DNA from: Candidatus Roizmanbacteria bacterium RIFCSPLOWO2_01_FULL_44_13
GTDB taxonomy: Bacteria; Patescibacteriota; Microgenomatia; UBA1406; GWC2-37-13
NCBI GenBank assembly: GCA_001789855.1
Contig: MGAT01000001.1
Location: forward strand, 1-17,098
Direction: 5' to 3'
Length of the DNA stretch: 17,098 nucleotides
This document shows positions 15,341 to 17,098 of the stretch, piece after piece. The translations under genes were made by a program, and so were the position numbers. The first letter of the stretch is position 1; each line of letters starts with the position of its first letter. The notes beneath the pieces are model-generated. The model had not been told where the DNA came from and searched no databases. It saw nothing but the letters and a program-made list of their open reading frames with translations.

Positions 15341-16204
15341 TTAGAGAATGGCGCCTCGGCTGAAAATCAATAACCCTAAAAACATAAAGAAAATAAAAAC
15401 AAAATGGGCGAGGTTTTTGCCTCCGACTCTTATTATATTGAATTTATTGGCGAAGTAGAAATCGAGGGCGAGGGCAGCCAAGAGGAAACTCAAAAAGACA
15501 ATGTTAACGTTAAAAGAAAGCGTCGGAAGGCTAATTTTTTTGTTAGCCGACTGTTTTGCCAAGACGGCTTGTTCCTCTCCGATTGTCGGCGCCGGTTCTT
15601 GTGCGGCGATTACCGGCGGGCTGAGTGTGGCCAAACTGGTCGACGGAGTCCCGAACATCTGGACGACAAGGGTGGTCTCCTCGCCATTAATGACTCCGTT
15701 GACGACGGCAAATCCGACTTCCTTATATTCTTTTTTTAGAATGTTTTCGCGGTGGCTTTGAGACTTCATCCAGGCGTCGACCACACCTTGGCTAAAGAGA
15801 AAATTTTTGGCGAGGTTTTCTCCGGCAAATTCATAAGCGTATCCCGAAGTGATCATAAAATCCCAAGGAGTTTTTCCGGACGGCGAGTAGTGGGCCCAAT
15901 AATTGTAGATGAACATATCGTTGGCTTTTTCTTCGGCGGCCTTGGCCAACTTATCGTTATAGGTCAGCGTTGAAAGATTGTTTTTATGGCGCTCTCCGTT
16001 TGTTAATTCATAGAGCTTTGAGGTAGTAATATCGGTGGCAAAGCCGAGAACGTTATTCAACCCCATCTGTTTGAAGCTAAAGGTCAAAACCAAAGCTAAA
16101 ATCAGGTAGAATCCCAAAAAATCAGGATGAAGAGAACGGGCTTTAAAGTTATTCTCCTCGTGGGGGATAAAGAAATGAAAGAAGAATTTTTTTAGGCGCT
16201 GCAT
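15341..16204 (-). CDS. Membrane-embedded CAP (SCP/YkwD-like) domain protein
   Basis: The 287-aa product has a TM helix at about residues 29-44 (FLGFYLILALVLTFSF), an extracellular CAP domain at about 62-187, a Pro/Ala/Gln-rich linker, and two TM helices near the C-terminus (about 231-250 and 264-282). CAP landmarks are LTNGERHKNNL, AHYSPSG with His105, FAGENLA with Glu129 and SQSHRENIL with His151, followed by YKEVGFAV. These residues form the CAP cavity typical of bacterial YkwD-like proteins, whose biochemical function remains largely unclear. The arrangement of a leading TM, CAP domain and trailing TM pair is common in CPR genomes as I recall. The start overlaps the preceding lamin-tail gene by 56 bases. 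It is likely displayed on the cell surface. Confidence 0.9.
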   Translation of the reverse strand: MQRLKKFFFHFFIPHEENNFKARSLHPDFLGFYLILALVLTFSFKQMGLNNVLGFATDITTSKLYELTNGERHKNNLSTLTYNDKLAKAAEEKANDMFIYNYWAHYSPSGKTPWDFMITSGYAYEFAGENLAKNFLFSQGVVDAWMKSQSHRENILKKEYKEVGFAVVNGVINGEETTLVVQMFGTPSTSLATLSPPVIAAQEPAPTIGEEQAVLAKQSANKKISLPTLSFNVNIVFLSFLLAALALDFYFANKFNIIRVGGKNLAHFVFIFFMFLGLLIFSRGAIL

Positions 16205-17098
16205 ACTTAAATTTCATTTTAAATAAAATCGCGAACATAGTCAAAAGGGAATGAGAGAAAGATAAAAACGAAAATTGCGAAGCCGCAGAATTGCGAAGAT
16301 TTTTTTTCTCCGCTACTCCCAAAACTTCAACTTTCCCAACTCGATTGTTTTTGGTCTTTACTTGGTATTTTACCGGTTTTGCCGTAACGGCAACCGGTTT
16401 TGCCGGGGAAGAAATTTTGGTTGTAGTCATTGTTGGTGAAGGCATGGAAGCGACCAACACCAAAGGAGTCAGGCAGGAATTATTAACTGCTTCATAAGAC
16501 GACGCCTGCAGGCAGAAGTCTTCCTCCCCAAGGGCGCGTCCGTATGTTTGTCCGGCAATCGAAGTAAAGTACTCGAAGTCGTCTTTCAAGGTTTTATTAA
16601 AGTCGAGGAGTCTAACGCCGTCGCCGTCGTTATTGAAAACAGACGAAGTAAGGACATAAACCTTATAGCTTTTGGCCGGAATCTCCAAGGAAAATTTTTT
16701 GGGGGAGGAGCCGGCGCCTTCTTTATCGTCAACATACCAATCAGCTAAATCAACGGGAAAATCGTTGTCGTTGTAGAACTCGACCCATTCGTTTTCGCCG
16801 GGCAAAGGATTGACCATTACCTCGCTCAAGAAAATATTGCCGAAGGAGACGGGAGTGGGAAACGGAGTCGGTGGTGCGGTTGGAGTTGGGGTGAGAGTTG
16901 GTGTTGATGTTGGAGTTGGGGTCAAGACAAAACACGCGGGCAGATTGGAAGAATTCTTAGTGACAGATGTAGTAGCTATCCAATTGTCCCCGCCGTCGGG
17001 ACAGCGGGAATATGACTGCAAAGAACTCAAAGTACTGCTGTAAGTAGCAATATTGACTATTTCATTGATACTGTTTTTCAGAAAGATAGTATCTCCGG
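16149..17098 (-). CDS. Surface protein with lamin-tail domains and Thr-Pro linker (5' end outside window)
   Basis: The frame stays open to the window edge, so the true start is upstream. The visible part begins with the end of one lamin-tail-like domain (GDTIFLKNS, SYSRCPDGGDNWI, typical of LTD C-termini), then a Thr-Pro linker near 16862-16925 (LTPTPTSTPTLTPTPTAPP), then a second lamin-tail domain (IFLSEVMVNPLPGENEWVEF, LADWYVDDKEGAGSSP, GDGVRLLDFNK, QTYGRALGEEDF). After this come a Ser/Thr/Pro-rich stretch, a basic region and a hydrophobic segment near the C-terminus (FSFLSFSHSLLTMFAILF), predicting C-terminal membrane anchoring with the domains outside. Bacterial lamin-tail domains are found in secreted or surface proteins, often in repeats. 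The 3' end overlaps the CAP gene by 56 bases. Confidence 0.85.
   Translation of the reverse strand, partial: GDTIFLKNSINEIVNIATYSSTLSSLQSYSRCPDGGDNWIATTSVTKNSSNLPACFVLTPTPTSTPTLTPTPTAPPTPFPTPVSFGNIFLSEVMVNPLPGENEWVEFYNDNDFPVDLADWYVDDKEGAGSSPKKFSLEIPAKSYKVYVLTSSVFNNDGDGVRLLDFNKTLKDDFEYFTSIAGQTYGRALGEEDFCLQASSYEAVNNSCLTPLVLVASMPSPTMTTTKISSPAKPVAVTAKPVKYQVKTKNNRVGKVEVLGVAEKKNLRNSAASQFSFLSFSHSLLTMFAILFKMKFKYAAPKKILLSFLYPPRGE
16862..16923. repeat. Degenerate tandem repeat coding for the Thr-Pro linker
   Basis: On the plus strand variants of GGAGTTGGGGT and GTTGGTGTTG recur in near-tandem order; on the coding minus strand they give alternating Pro-Thr/Ser/Leu codons. It is a low-complexity coding repeat that can change length by slippage, so the linker length may vary between strains or be misassembled. 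Confidence 0.75.

Noticed and set aside
16862..16923. A CRISPR array or intergenic minisatellite.
   Set aside because: The repeats are short, degenerate, without spacers, and encode a Thr-Pro linker inside an open frame.
1..17098. Alternative genetic code with UGA as glycine (Gracilibacteria or Absconditabacteria type).
   Set aside because: TGA ends several genes at the expected protein length (rpoB, lexA, the nucleotidyltransferase), and no conserved protein has in-frame TGA codons.

Overview
The window looks like a stretch of a Patescibacteria/CPR genome, possibly Microgenomates-like (inference from gene style, not a phylogeny). Pointers are a VirB2/TrbC-like small pilin of the type common in CPR genomes, an archaeal-type UMP kinase, surface proteins with lamin-tail domains joined by Thr-Pro linkers, a CAP-domain protein embedded in membrane segments, very tight packing with overlapping genes, and no clear Shine-Dalgarno motif before any start. 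TGA is a normal stop, so this is not one of the UGA=Gly lineages.

Layout. (1) Bases 1-542, + strand: the 3' end of a small membrane protein gene, overlapping by 4 nt a pilin-like conjugation-family protein. (2) Bases 543-3031, + strand: a promoter-like sequence, a strong hairpin plus T-run in the leader, a 446-aa fusion of an archaeal-type UMP kinase with a SAM-dependent methyltransferase, and recF overlapping its end by 11 nt. (3) Bases 3036-3641, - strand: lexA, convergent with recF, behind a near-consensus promoter whose whole spacer is a GTGAAC-N4-GTTTAC operator; the mRNA is probably leaderless. (4) Bases 3656-13947, - strand: the operon rpoB-rpoC-rpsL-rpsG-fusA, with a promoter and a possible attenuator upstream of rpoB, a cluster of three palindromes between rpoB and rpoC, and a terminator after fusA. 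(5) Bases 14046-17098, - strand: a tightly coupled surface/envelope cluster, lamin-tail protein (5' end outside the window), CAP protein, 3-TM protein, sugar-1-phosphate nucleotidyltransferase and a small TM protein.

The most unusual structure is a pair of ~78-80 base long-hairpin elements in inverted orientation on either side of the RNA-polymerase/ribosomal operon (3690-3767 and 13967-14046). They are about 90% identical over a 70-base core by hand alignment, with paired changes in some stem positions. Both carry a GAAC-N4-GTTT core that also matches the core of the lexA operator. The kinase-methyltransferase fusion and the LexA operator/leaderless start are the other main points.

Functionally, recF and lexA form a DNA-damage pair, the central operon supplies core transcription and translation machinery, and the last block likely builds or decorates the cell surface. 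No tRNA, rRNA, CRISPR array or transposase gene was seen. No gene-free stretch exceeds 300 bases; the longest, 13854-14045, holds the rpoB leader, its promoter and one hairpin element.
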